DNA of 24,560 bases from Candidatus Onthoplasma faecigallinarum. GTDB taxonomy: Bacteria > Bacillota > Clostridia > Christensenellales > UBA1242. The stretch lies in the NCBI GenBank assembly GCA_018715225.1, contig DVMB01000047.1, positions 1 to 24,560 on the forward strand, given 5' to 3'. Every line of letters starts with the position of its first letter. Position 1 is the first letter of the stretch. The position numbers were made by a program, and so were the translations under genes. Below are positions 6,990 through 16,069 of this stretch, piece after piece. The notes under the pieces were generated by a model that was not told where the DNA came from, did not search any database, and saw nothing but the letters and a program-made list of their open reading frames with translations.

Positions 6990-9248
6990 TCATACATACC
7001 ATTTCTTTTTGCCACTGATGATTTGGCTGTTTAAATAGTTCATAATGTAATCTTTTGGCCTTATCTCTATACTGTTGGATCTATTGTTTTGATTGTCTAG
7101 AATATAATATTCGATTTGATCATCTTTGAATATATTTGAATCTACTATATTTACATCTCCAGATTCTTCTTTTATTGTCCTTAACAAAGTTTCATTCCCA
7201 TTTACAATTTTATATAAGTTATAAGTTTTATTTTTCCTGGCTTTGAAATTAATGATAGCACCTGACTTGTCTAGATTGATTGTCATATCAAGTTTTTGAT
7301 CAAAATTGATTGCGGTAGGTGCATTATCCGTCTTGAAATAATCATAGGCAATATAACGCTCCAAATCGTGGGCTGGAGTTGATAGAATATGGTTTTCTTC
7401 CAGTTCTATTAAGTCATATGGATATTTCTCTACGCCGTCCGGTTTTTTGAAATCTTTCACACTTTTGTTTGCGTACAAAGATTGCAAAATCTCTTTATTT
7501 ATTTGAGTAGGTTCTATTGAACTATGCATCTGTTGGGGCAGGGTATTATCATGCAAATCAGCTATCCATGTCAAAATCGTGTGTTCTGTGGTATAAGAAA
7601 CATTGTATAAATCGGTATTATTTCCATTATACGAAGCGGTTCCTGTCTTGCTAGCCACAGGCATATTTAGCGAGTTTAATCTCTTCGCTGTGCCAGTTTT
7701 TGCAGTGTCTTTCAACATATCTGTCATAAGGAAACAATCTTTTTCATCAAATACACGTTCACTTGAATCTTGGTATGAATATATGACCTTACCATTTTCG
7801 TCCAAAATTTTATCTACAAAATTGACCCCATAATAGTTACCCAAATTAGCAATAGTAGAGTAGGCTGAGACTAAACTCAGTAGTGAAACACCATTTTTTA
7901 GACTACCTAGTGCTAAGGATAAATTAAGGTCGCTATTTTCAATATCTATACAAAAATCATTTAGACATGACTTCGATTTTTGGTATCCTAAATATTCTAG
8001 TGCTTTAACTGCTGGGATATTTAGAGATTGAGAAACCGCATCCCGAACACTGACATACCCGTGATATTTGTTATCTGCATTTTTAGGAGAAAATCCATTG
8101 TAGTTGATTTCTTCATCTAAGATCGTTGTGGCTGGTGTCAAGATATTGTGTATTATACATGGCAAATACACTGCCAATGGCTTAAATGTAGAAGCGGGCT
8201 GTCTTTTCATATTATGTAAATTGTAGTAACTATTCGCATAGTACGCTAGGACCTTTCCGTCATTACTGGCTATAACTGACACGCTATCAAGGGGTGTGTC
8301 ATATGTTTTTTCGCAAGAGTTGATATTTTCATTGTTGATTTTTATGACCTCTTGTTGCAAAGCGTCGTCTTTGAAAGTATATATTTGATATTTTTTGTTG
8401 ATCAATTCACGTTCACTGATGTTTAGAAGTCTACATGCCTCGTATATTGCTTCTTCTTCAAAAGAGTGATCATAATCATTGCTCTCAGCCACCTCAATTC
8501 CTGACGATACGACTTCGTTGTATTCTTCTTCCGTTATATGTCCTGCTTCATACATTGCATTAGCAACCAGATTTTTTCTATTGACTGACTTTTCATAATT
8601 TGTTTTAGGGGAATAAGTGTTTGGAGATTTTATTAGTCCCGCTAGGCAACAAGCCTCATTTATTGTTAAATCATTCGCTGACTTGTTGAAATAAACTTTG
8701 CTCGCATTTTCAATTCCATAAGCATTAGAGCCAAAATATATTGTATTTAAATACATCTCTAAGATTTCATCTTTTGTAAAGTTTTTTTCCATTTTTATCG
8801 ACAAAACAATCTCTTTAATTTTCCTTGAGTATGTTTTTTCGTTGGATAGTAGTGCATTTTTTATCAACTGTTGGCTGATTGTAGAGGCTCCTTGAGATTT
8901 CGAATTTGTGGTCATATTGACAAAACCTGCCTTGATTATGCGTTTTATATCATAGCCATTGTGCGAATAAAACCGCTTATCTTCGGTATCAATAAAGGCG
9001 TTTTTCACATATTCGGGTAAGGTATCTATTGTTATTATAGAGCGGTTCGTGTTATACAGCGTGTTGTCCTGCCCAGACGCTGAATAAACTCTTACTCCGT
9101 TGTTTAGACTTGTCAATTTGTTGATGTCTAAATCGTATTTGTTATAAACTATTGTTACAAATGCTACGCATGAAAGAAACAATACGATAATGAAAATAGA
9201 GATTATCAATAGCACTTTTTTTAACTTGCTTTTCTTGGTTTTTGACAT
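6990..9248 (-). CDS. Class A penicillin-binding protein (transglycosylase/transpeptidase)
   Basis: Bifunctional peptidoglycan synthase, 752 residues, anchored by one N-terminal helix (about 11-34) with the rest outside. The GT51 domain has EDKRFYSHNG near residue 90 (catalytic Glu), QGASTISQQL near 120, and the EMYLNTIYFG motif near 164. The transpeptidase domain has STFK (353-356, nucleophile Ser), SLN (408-410) and KTGT (534-537). All key residues are present. The C-terminal stretch from about 640 looks like a fibronectin-III-like beta domain. The frame permits TTG at 9251, but ATG at 9248 is preferred. No Shine-Dalgarno is present. A GATAAT sequence ends 6 nt upstream, so the mRNA may be leaderless. 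It is divergent from miaB. Confidence 0.93.
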   Translation of the reverse strand: MSKTKKSKLKKVLLIISIFIIVLFLSCVAFVTIVYNKYDLDINKLTSLNNGVRVYSASGQDNTLYNTNRSIITIDTLPEYVKNAFIDTEDKRFYSHNGYDIKRIIKAGFVNMTTNSKSQGASTISQQLIKNALLSNEKTYSRKIKEIVLSIKMEKNFTKDEILEMYLNTIYFGSNAYGIENASKVYFNKSANDLTINEACCLAGLIKSPNTYSPKTNYEKSVNRKNLVANAMYEAGHITEEEYNEVVSSGIEVAESNDYDHSFEEEAIYEACRLLNISERELINKKYQIYTFKDDALQQEVIKINNENINSCEKTYDTPLDSVSVIASNDGKVLAYYANSYYNLHNMKRQPASTFKPLAVYLPCIIHNILTPATTILDEEINYNGFSPKNADNKYHGYVSVRDAVSQSLNIPAVKALEYLGYQKSKSCLNDFCIDIENSDLNLSLALGSLKNGVSLLSLVSAYSTIANLGNYYGVNFVDKILDENGKVIYSYQDSSERVFDEKDCFLMTDMLKDTAKTGTAKRLNSLNMPVASKTGTASYNGNNTDLYNVSYTTEHTILTWIADLHDNTLPQQMHSSIEPTQINKEILQSLYANKSVKDFKKPDGVEKYPYDLIELEENHILSTPAHDLERYIAYDYFKTDNAPTAINFDQKLDMTINLDKSGAIINFKARKNKTYNLYKIVNGNETLLRTIKEESGDVNIVDSNIFKDDQIEYYILDNQNNRSNSIEIRPKDYIMNYLNSQIISGKKKWYV

Positions 9249-9254
9249 CAATTT

Positions 9255-9283
9255 ATTATCTGCATTAAACGAATTTTAATAAC
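9255..9283 (-). promoter_or_regulatory. Possible promoter of the PBP gene
   Basis: On the minus strand GATAAT (9255-9260) lies 6 nt before the ATG. The hexamer 17 bp upstream (GTTATT, about 9278-9283) is a poor -35. An alternative is TTACAA, 18 bp, TTTAAT slightly upstream. Either gives almost no 5' leader. Confidence 0.35.
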
Positions 9284-9300
9284 TTATTTGTAAAATTTAG

Positions 9301-9329
9301 TTGAAAAATAGTGCTATTTATATTATAAT
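9301..9329 (+). promoter_or_regulatory. Promoter of the miaB-mutS-mutL-miaA run
   Basis: -35 TTGAAA (9301-9306), exactly 17 bp, -10 TATAAT (9324-9329). Transcription should start around 9336-9340. The upstream in-frame TTG at 9301 is the -35 box itself and cannot be the start codon if this promoter is used. Confidence 0.82.
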
Positions 9330-9339
9330 TATATTTATT

Positions 9340-10665
9340 ATGAATAGTTACGAAGGAAAGACTTATCATGTAGTTACATACGGTTGCCAAATGAATGTCC
9401 ACGAATCCGAAAAAATTCGTGGTATTTTGTCCACTCTTGGCATGTTGGAAATTGACGATATCGAAAAAGCCGATGTCGTAGTTTTTAATACCTGCTGTAT
9501 ACGAGAAGGGGCAGAAGATAGGGCATACAACAACATCATGGCTCTAAAAAAGGTAAAAGAAGAAAATCCAAACAAGATAATTGTGATGTGCGGTTGCATG
9601 CCTCAGCAAAAGCAAGGGAAATATAATCTAAAAGAAAAACTATCTTTTGTCGACATCATCATAGGCACGCACAACATAAATGCTCTCGCTCAATATTTAC
9701 TAAAATTTGCCATCAACAAAACTCGTATATACGACATTATAGACAAACCTATAGCCAGCATGGATACCGACCAATGTATACGTGATGACAACATCAACGC
9801 ATACGTCAATATCATATATGGTTGCAACAAATTTTGCACCTATTGTATAGTCCCTTATGTCCGTGGTAGAGAGATGAGCAGACAACCTCAAGACATCTAT
9901 AACGAAGTTCGAGACCTTGTTCAAAACAAAGGTTACAAATATATCACATTGCTTGGACAGAACGTCAATTCTTACGGCAAAGATTTGAAAGAACCTAATA
10001 CATTTAGCGAATTGCTTACATATTTATGCAAGATAGAAGGAGACTTTAAAATCAAATTCATGACTTCTCATCCTATGGATTTCAGCGACGATTTGATCAA
10101 GGTAATGAAGAAAGAAGACAAGATAGCGAAGGCTCTTCATTTGCCTGTACAATCTGGTAGCAGTAGAATTTTGGAGAAGATGAATAGGCATTATGATATT
10201 AAACACTATATGTCTATCATCAAAAAGGTCAAACATGCGATGCCTAATATTTCGTTGTCTACAGACATTATAGTAGGTTTCCCTGGCGAGACTGAAAAAG
10301 ATTTCAATATGACAATGAAACTCTTAAAAAAGGTCAAATATGACCAAGTATTTGCTTTCATGTATTCAAAACGAACAGGAACGCCTGCCGCACAATTCAA
10401 AGACCAAATAGATGAAAAAGAGAAAAACAAAAGGGTAAACAAACTTTTAAGATTGCAAAAATTGATTCAAAAGGATCAAATAAAGAAGTATTTTAACAAG
10501 ACTTATGATTGCTTGATTAAACATATTAACGGCGTGGCAGTCGGTATCACTGATGGGGGAAAAGAGATTTATATCCCTAACTATAAATATGTCAATCAAA
10601 ATTATTTTGCAAAAGTAAAAGTCGAAGATATCCGCAATCACAAATTATCAGGAGAAATCAAATGA
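9340..10665 (+). CDS. miaB: tRNA-2-methylthio-N6-dimethylallyladenosine synthase
   Basis: Radical-SAM methylthiotransferase that adds a methylthio group to i6A37 in tRNAs, acting after MiaA. From ATG 9340 the protein has 441 residues. The N-terminal UPF0004 domain has YGCQMN (Cys16), NTCC (about 52) and CGCMP (about 85), binding the auxiliary iron-sulfur cluster. The radical-SAM domain has CxxxCxxC at Cys162, Cys166 and Cys169, and a C-terminal TRAM domain follows. An in-frame TTG at 9301 would add 13 residues, but it coincides with the promoter -35. No Shine-Dalgarno is present and the predicted leader is 0-4 nt. Its last bases overlap mutS (ATGA), indicating translational coupling. Confidence 0.95.
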   Translation: MNSYEGKTYHVVTYGCQMNVHESEKIRGILSTLGMLEIDDIEKADVVVFNTCCIREGAEDRAYNNIMALKKVKEENPNKIIVMCGCMPQQKQGKYNLKEKLSFVDIIIGTHNINALAQYLLKFAINKTRIYDIIDKPIASMDTDQCIRDDNINAYVNIIYGCNKFCTYCIVPYVRGREMSRQPQDIYNEVRDLVQNKGYKYITLLGQNVNSYGKDLKEPNTFSELLTYLCKIEGDFKIKFMTSHPMDFSDDLIKVMKKEDKIAKALHLPVQSGSSRILEKMNRHYDIKHYMSIIKKVKHAMPNISLSTDIIVGFPGETEKDFNMTMKLLKKVKYDQVFAFMYSKRTGTPAAQFKDQIDEKEKNKRVNKLLRLQKLIQKDQIKKYFNKTYDCLIKHINGVAVGITDGGKEIYIPNYKYVNQNYFAKVKVEDIRNHKLSGEIK

Positions 10666-13214
10666 AAAAACCAAATAAGAAAGTGTCTCCAATGATTGAA
10701 CAATATTTACAGACAAAAGCACAATATCCTGATTGTATTTTGTTCTATAGACTTGGAGATTTTTATGAAATGTTTTTTGAGGACGCCAAACTTGTCAGCA
10801 AAGAATTAGATTTGACCCTGACAGGCAAAGACTGTGGCATGGAAGAACGTGCTCCAATGTGTGGAATACCATACCATGCTTATGAGTCCTACGCCCAAAA
10901 ATTGATTGAAAAAGGGTACAAGATCGCCATATGCGAGCAGACCGACAACATAGTAAACAAATTGGTGCAACGCCAAGTCGTCAGGATAATAACACCAGGC
11001 ACAGTCATTGACTCATCTATGCTGAATGAAAATTGCAATTCCTATATAATGTGTATATATTATGATAAAAACACAATATCTTATGCTTATAGCGACATTT
11101 CGACTGGAGAAATGTATGTAGGAGAATATTCTGGTAAAAATGTCGTTGGATACATTAATGACCAGATAATACGTGTCATGCCAGCGGAAATCATCTGTAA
11201 CCCAGCCACAAAAGAGTTAGAGAAAAATATCCCTTGTATTCAGTCTAATGACAAATACCGCTTGAATGAATACTATGAATGGGCTTTCAATATGAATAAT
11301 GCAGAAAAGAATATTACTAGACAATATGGTATTGACTCTATCAAGGGCTTTGATTTTGACACGAAAAATTGCATCATCGTCATAGGAGCGCTACTAGAAT
11401 ATTTCAAAGAAACGCAAAAACGTGAATTGCATCATTTGAAGATGCCTAAACTATTGAGAGATGAACAATTCATGTATGTCGACACTAACACTCGTCGCAA
11501 CTTAGAGATCGAACAGACTATGCATGAAGGTAGTAAATATGGCAGTCTACTATGGGTGCTGGACGACACTTGCACGAATGGTGGCTCTAGAATGTTGAGA
11601 AATTGGGTGAGACAACCCCTGCAAGATAAGGCCGCTATAAACAACCGCTTAGATATGGTTGAGACATTGTACAATGATGCTCTTTGCCGTGCTGATCTAA
11701 AACAGACATTGTCAAAAGTTCAGGATATTGAGCGTATTGTGGGAAAAATATCATATGGCAATATATCTCCTAAAGATTGCATTGCCCTCGCTAATTCGTT
11801 ATCACAAACGCCAGACATCAAAAAAATTTTATATAGGACAAACAACCCTAGTCTAATATCTCTGGCTGATGACTTGGTCGACACCAGCAGTATATCGAAT
11901 CTAATCAACATGACTATCAGCGAAAATCCGCCTGCATTGATGAAGGACGGGGGATATATTCGTGCTGGTTTTAATGAAAATCTTGATAGATTAAGAAATA
12001 TGAAGCAAAATGCGGAAGATTACATACTTCAAATGCAAGCTCATGAAAGAGAGGCTACAGGGATCAAGAATTTGAAGATCGGCTACAATAAAGTCTTTGG
12101 CTATTATATTGAAGTGAGCAAAATGTACAATGATATGGTGCCATATAGTTATATAAGAAAACAGACGGTCTCAAACAATGAACGTTACATTACGGAAGAA
12201 TTGAAAAAATTTGAAGAAGAAGTTTTGACCAGCCACGAAGATGCAATGCGTTTGGAAGAGACTATCTTCAAAGAGTTGAAATCTCAATTATTACAAAACA
12301 CTGAGGTTATGCAAAAAGTCGCCATGACAATTTCAACCATTGATTGCTTGTATTCATTGAGTAGCGTAGCGGTCAGCAACGATTATCACAGACCTACAAT
12401 TGTGGATGACAAAACAATAAATATCGTTGACGGTAGGCATCCAGTCGTCGAAAAAATGTTAAAATCAACAGATTTCATTCCTAACGATTGCAAATTGAAC
12501 GATGCCGACCAACGCACAATCATATTGACAGGACCAAATATGGCGGGTAAGTCAACGTACATGCGTCAGGTTGCACTGATAACATATCTGGCACATATTG
12601 GAAGTTTTGTTCCCGCAAAAAGTGCTGATATTTGCATAGTAGATAGGATATTTACACGTATTGGCGCTAGCGATGATTTGGCGGTCGGGCAGTCGACTTT
12701 CATGGTGGAGATGATTGAAGTCGCAAACATCTTGAATTTTTGTACCAACAATAGTTTAATTATCCTTGATGAAGTGGGAAGAGGAACATCTACCTTTGAC
12801 GGTCTATCTATCGCATGGGCGGTCGTCGAATATTTGTCAAAGAAATTGAAAGCAAAGACACTTTTTGCCACTCATTATCACGAATTAATGCAACTTGAGG
12901 GGCTGTATGATGGAGTAAAGAATTTTTGTATCTCAATTAAAGAAATCGGCGGAAAACTCGTATTCTTGAGAAAAATTATGCGTGGTAGTGCTACTAGAAG
13001 TTACGGAGTAGAAGTCGCTAGCCTGGCTGGACTCCCTGACGAAATTATCTCTAGAGCAAAAGAGTTGATCAAAGAATTTGAAGCAGAAAAAATAAATGAT
13101 TCCGCTCAAAAAGAGAGTGAAATCATCGACATTCTCAAAGGTATAGACATAAACAAATTGACACCTTTAACTGCATTTGACACTTTAGCTCACCTTATAG
13201 ATATCGTAAAATAA
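10662..13214 (+). CDS. mutS: DNA mismatch repair protein MutS
   Basis: Recognises base mismatches and small loops and starts repair with MutL. 850 residues, normal for MutS1. The mismatch-reading F-x-E motif is at Phe34-Tyr35-Glu36. Connector, lever and clamp domains occupy the middle. The ABC-type ATPase has Walker A TGPNMAGKST near residue 622, Walker B LIILDEVGRGTS near 700 and the ATHYHEL histidine near 736. GGAG ten bases before the ATG and the 4-nt overlap with miaB support the start. mutL follows after 34 nt. No clear beta-clamp-binding motif is visible at the C-terminus. Confidence 0.97.
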   Translation: MKKPNKKVSPMIEQYLQTKAQYPDCILFYRLGDFYEMFFEDAKLVSKELDLTLTGKDCGMEERAPMCGIPYHAYESYAQKLIEKGYKIAICEQTDNIVNKLVQRQVVRIITPGTVIDSSMLNENCNSYIMCIYYDKNTISYAYSDISTGEMYVGEYSGKNVVGYINDQIIRVMPAEIICNPATKELEKNIPCIQSNDKYRLNEYYEWAFNMNNAEKNITRQYGIDSIKGFDFDTKNCIIVIGALLEYFKETQKRELHHLKMPKLLRDEQFMYVDTNTRRNLEIEQTMHEGSKYGSLLWVLDDTCTNGGSRMLRNWVRQPLQDKAAINNRLDMVETLYNDALCRADLKQTLSKVQDIERIVGKISYGNISPKDCIALANSLSQTPDIKKILYRTNNPSLISLADDLVDTSSISNLINMTISENPPALMKDGGYIRAGFNENLDRLRNMKQNAEDYILQMQAHEREATGIKNLKIGYNKVFGYYIEVSKMYNDMVPYSYIRKQTVSNNERYITEELKKFEEEVLTSHEDAMRLEETIFKELKSQLLQNTEVMQKVAMTISTIDCLYSLSSVAVSNDYHRPTIVDDKTINIVDGRHPVVEKMLKSTDFIPNDCKLNDADQRTIILTGPNMAGKSTYMRQVALITYLAHIGSFVPAKSADICIVDRIFTRIGASDDLAVGQSTFMVEMIEVANILNFCTNNSLIILDEVGRGTSTFDGLSIAWAVVEYLSKKLKAKTLFATHYHELMQLEGLYDGVKNFCISIKEIGGKLVFLRKIMRGSATRSYGVEVASLAGLPDEIISRAKELIKEFEAEKINDSAQKESEIIDILKGIDINKLTPLTAFDTLAHLIDIVK

Positions 13215-13248
13215 AAATAGAAAAATTACAGAAAAATTAGGAGTAATT

Positions 13249-15153
13249 ATGGCAATCAATATTTTGGACAGTATGATAATCAATCGTATTTCTGCCGGGG
13301 AAGTGGTAGAAAGTCCGTTTTCTATTGTTAAAGAATTGATAGATAATGCTCTTGATGCTAATGCTACAAAAATTACAGTTGAGATCAAAAATGGCGGTAT
13401 TGATTCGATAGTTGTGAAAGATAATGGAAAAGGGATAGAGTTTGACGATATTAAAAAAGCCTTTTTACCTCACGCTACTAGCAAAATTAAGAATTTAGAT
13501 GATTTAGACGCTATATATACTCTAGGCTTTAGGGGAGAGGCATTGGCTAGTATATCCAATGTCAGCCAAACCAATATGGTATCAAAAACTCCCGATGCCG
13601 ATTGTGCTTATACTATTGACGTAAATGGTGGAGTATTTAGTGAGATCTTGCCAACGTCTGCAGATGTCGGCACAAAGATTGAAGTAAATAATTTATTTTA
13701 TAACACACCTGCTAGAAGAAAATTTTTGAAACGTCCAAAGACGGAGGAAGCACAAATTACCAACATAATGGCTAGATACATTTTGGCACATCCAGACATT
13801 GAGTTCAAATATACGGCAGACAACAAAACCATATATAAAACAACCGGAAAAACACTATTGGACGCCATATATTGTGTATATGGAGAAGAAACTACACGCA
13901 ATATCATGTCTATAGACAAAACAGTCGGGAATTTAAAATTGACAGGCTATGTCTCAAAAATTGGATACAGCAAGCCGAACACTACCTACCAAACCTTGAT
14001 TATAAATGGACGTTATGTTATAGACGAAATTGTATCAAAAGCTGCATACATGGCTTTTGAGGAATATTTAATGACAAGGCAATTTCCTTTCTATGTATTG
14101 AACTTAACCATGCCAAATGTCGACGTTGATGTTAATGTGCACCCAAGCAAAATGAATGTTAAATTTGCTAGCCCTAGTAAAATATACGATTTGGTCTATA
14201 CCGCTATACGTGGGGCGATATACGAGTTTTTGAACCCTAATAAAAATACTCCTGTCGATATTAAATCAATTGAGACTCCGCAAGACAACCTGATCAAAAC
14301 GGATATTAATTCTTTGAAAGAGATTGAGATACAACCTAGTATTAAACCAATTAACACCAACAAAGTTGAATTGAGGCAAACGTCTTTTTCGCCGATCACA
14401 TTTTTTGATTTGAAAAAGGAAACTGAATCTGCTACAACTCTGGTAAATAATATCAATTTTAATCGATCTACAGAACAGCAAAACAATGATATTGCTGGAA
14501 ATATGTCTAATTTAACATCAAACTTAAATTTAGATGAAGACAGCGATCAAAACAAATCATACAAAAATATTGACGAATTTATAGACTACAAAATTGTTGG
14601 AGAATTATTTAATGAATTTTTAATTCTCGAAAAAAATGACAATATGATACTAGTCGATTTTCATGCTGGACACGAACGCTTGAATTATGACAAATTTACA
14701 AAAATGGTCGAATCACGTGATGTCGTCATTCAAGATTTATTGATTCCGTATGTACAAGAATTGACCGAACCAGAAGTTGAATTCATTTTGGACTTAAAAC
14801 CGGCATTGAGTGAATTGGGCTTTGATGTTGATGCTTTTGGAGATAAAAAAATCATCATAAACTCCGTACCTATGCAATTAAAAGACATCAATCTAAAAGA
14901 TTTTATAGACGATCTAGTCCATGATATGAAGAATTTAAAACCTAATATGAACAATGAAATTCGCCACTATCTAATGCAAAAAGCGTGCAAAAGTAGCGTA
15001 AAATCGGGTATGAAATTAAACGAAATGGAAATAAAAGAATTATTGAAAAATCTAGATATAAATAATCCTGTCCTTTTGTGTCCGCATGGTAGACCTGTCG
15101 TAACAATTATCACACGTGCTCAAATCGAAAAATGGTTTAAACGTATTGTTTAA
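13249..15153 (+). CDS. mutL: DNA mismatch repair protein MutL
   Basis: Couples MutS to downstream repair. 634 residues. The N-terminal GHKL ATPase has KELIDNALDA (conserved catalytic Glu and metal-binding Asn), DNGKGI, and LGFRGEALASI. The NTPARRKFL segment follows. A polar linker spans about 330-435. The C-terminal dimerisation/endonuclease domain carries a changed metal motif, DFHAGHERLNYD (about residues 470-481), where the family has DQHA(x)2E(x)4E. The further motifs ACKSS and CPHGRP are present. AGGAG six bases before the ATG fixes the start. It lies downstream of mutS and 13 nt before miaA. The Gln-to-Phe and Glu-to-Asp changes make nicking activity uncertain. Confidence 0.96.
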   Translation: MAINILDSMIINRISAGEVVESPFSIVKELIDNALDANATKITVEIKNGGIDSIVVKDNGKGIEFDDIKKAFLPHATSKIKNLDDLDAIYTLGFRGEALASISNVSQTNMVSKTPDADCAYTIDVNGGVFSEILPTSADVGTKIEVNNLFYNTPARRKFLKRPKTEEAQITNIMARYILAHPDIEFKYTADNKTIYKTTGKTLLDAIYCVYGEETTRNIMSIDKTVGNLKLTGYVSKIGYSKPNTTYQTLIINGRYVIDEIVSKAAYMAFEEYLMTRQFPFYVLNLTMPNVDVDVNVHPSKMNVKFASPSKIYDLVYTAIRGAIYEFLNPNKNTPVDIKSIETPQDNLIKTDINSLKEIEIQPSIKPINTNKVELRQTSFSPITFFDLKKETESATTLVNNINFNRSTEQQNNDIAGNMSNLTSNLNLDEDSDQNKSYKNIDEFIDYKIVGELFNEFLILEKNDNMILVDFHAGHERLNYDKFTKMVESRDVVIQDLLIPYVQELTEPEVEFILDLKPALSELGFDVDAFGDKKIIINSVPMQLKDINLKDFIDDLVHDMKNLKPNMNNEIRHYLMQKACKSSVKSGMKLNEMEIKELLKNLDINNPVLLCPHGRPVVTIITRAQIEKWFKRIV

Positions 15154-15166
15154 TTGTGGGGTAATT

Positions 15167-16069
15167 ATGGCAAAAAAAATCTTAATTATTACAGGACTCA
15201 CGTGCAGTGGGAAAAGCAATTTGGCAATGGAAATTGCAAAAGAATATAATGGAGAAATCATTTCTGCCGATAGTGTACAGGTATATAAAGGACTGGATAT
15301 AGGTAGTGCAAAAGAAAGCCTAGAAAACAGATCAAAAATCAAGCATCATTTAATAGACATCAAACATTTTTATGAAAACTACAATGTCGGGGAGTTTCTT
15401 TTTGACTGCAAAACAGCCTTAGATAATATTCTATCCAAAAACAAATTACCTATCATAGTAGGTGGAACAGGGCTATATATCAAAGCATTAATGCAAGGTT
15501 ATTCTTTAGGTGGAACTAGCCAAGACGCAGAATTTAGAAAAAAATATGTCCAACTTGCTAAAGAAAAGGGAAATCAATACGTATGGCAATATCTCTATGA
15601 TATAAACCCAGAAAAAGCAGAGGCAGTGCACTACAATAACCTCAAAAGAATCATTAGATATCTAGAGATTGAAGAGCACGGCTGTAGTGCAAATAAATTC
15701 AATATTCTTGAAGATTACGAGGTTTTCGCTGTTGGAATTGTGGCAGATAGAGAAGAGATATACAATAAAATCAATTCAAGAGTGGACAAGATGATTGACG
15801 CTGGGCTAGAGCAGGAGGTTAGGCATCTAGTGGAGCAAGGAGCCACGAGAGATATGCAAGCATTTAATTCAATAGGGTACAAAGAATGGTTTGACTATTT
15901 TGACGGGGTTCAAGATAAATCAACGACTATAGACCTCATAAAACAACATTCTAGAAACTATTGTAAAAGGCAATTGACTTTTTTGAAGACAATACCAGAT
16001 CTAATTCTTTGCGATATTGAGACAGCAAAAAACAAAATTAAGGAGTATTTGAATGATAGAAATAGATAG
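15167..16069 (+). CDS. miaA: tRNA dimethylallyltransferase
   Basis: Transfers the dimethylallyl group from DMAPP to A37 of tRNAs reading UNN codons, giving MiaB its substrate. 300 residues. P-loop GLTCSGKS near residue 10, ISADSVQVYKGLDIG near 35 (catalytic Asp), HHLIDI near 62, and the tRNA-contacting NSIGYKEW and SRNYCKRQ blocks in the C-terminal half. The open frame runs upstream to 15116 inside mutL, but GTGGGG six bases before the ATG at 15167 and the family N-terminus AKKILIITG favour that start. The 3' end overlaps the next gene by 17 nt. Confidence 0.96.
   Translation: MAKKILIITGLTCSGKSNLAMEIAKEYNGEIISADSVQVYKGLDIGSAKESLENRSKIKHHLIDIKHFYENYNVGEFLFDCKTALDNILSKNKLPIIVGGTGLYIKALMQGYSLGGTSQDAEFRKKYVQLAKEKGNQYVWQYLYDINPEKAEAVHYNNLKRIIRYLEIEEHGCSANKFNILEDYEVFAVGIVADREEIYNKINSRVDKMIDAGLEQEVRHLVEQGATRDMQAFNSIGYKEWFDYFDGVQDKSTTIDLIKQHSRNYCKRQLTFLKTIPDLILCDIETAKNKIKEYLNDRNR

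Noticed and set aside
9249..9251. TTG at 9251 as the start of the PBP gene
   Set aside because: An ATG follows immediately at 9248 and fits the -10 spacing.
9301..9339. TTG at 9301 as the miaB start
   Set aside because: TTGAAA at 9301 is the -35 of a promoter with perfect spacing; ATG 9340 gives the normal MiaB N-terminus.
14196..14486. Minus-strand frames of 70-112 codons inside mutL, mutS, lexA, serS and others
   Set aside because: They are antisense shadows of strong genes, without ribosome sites or recognisable domains.
15116..15166. 17-residue N-terminal extension of MiaA inside mutL
   Set aside because: The Shine-Dalgarno and the family N-terminus place the start at 15167.
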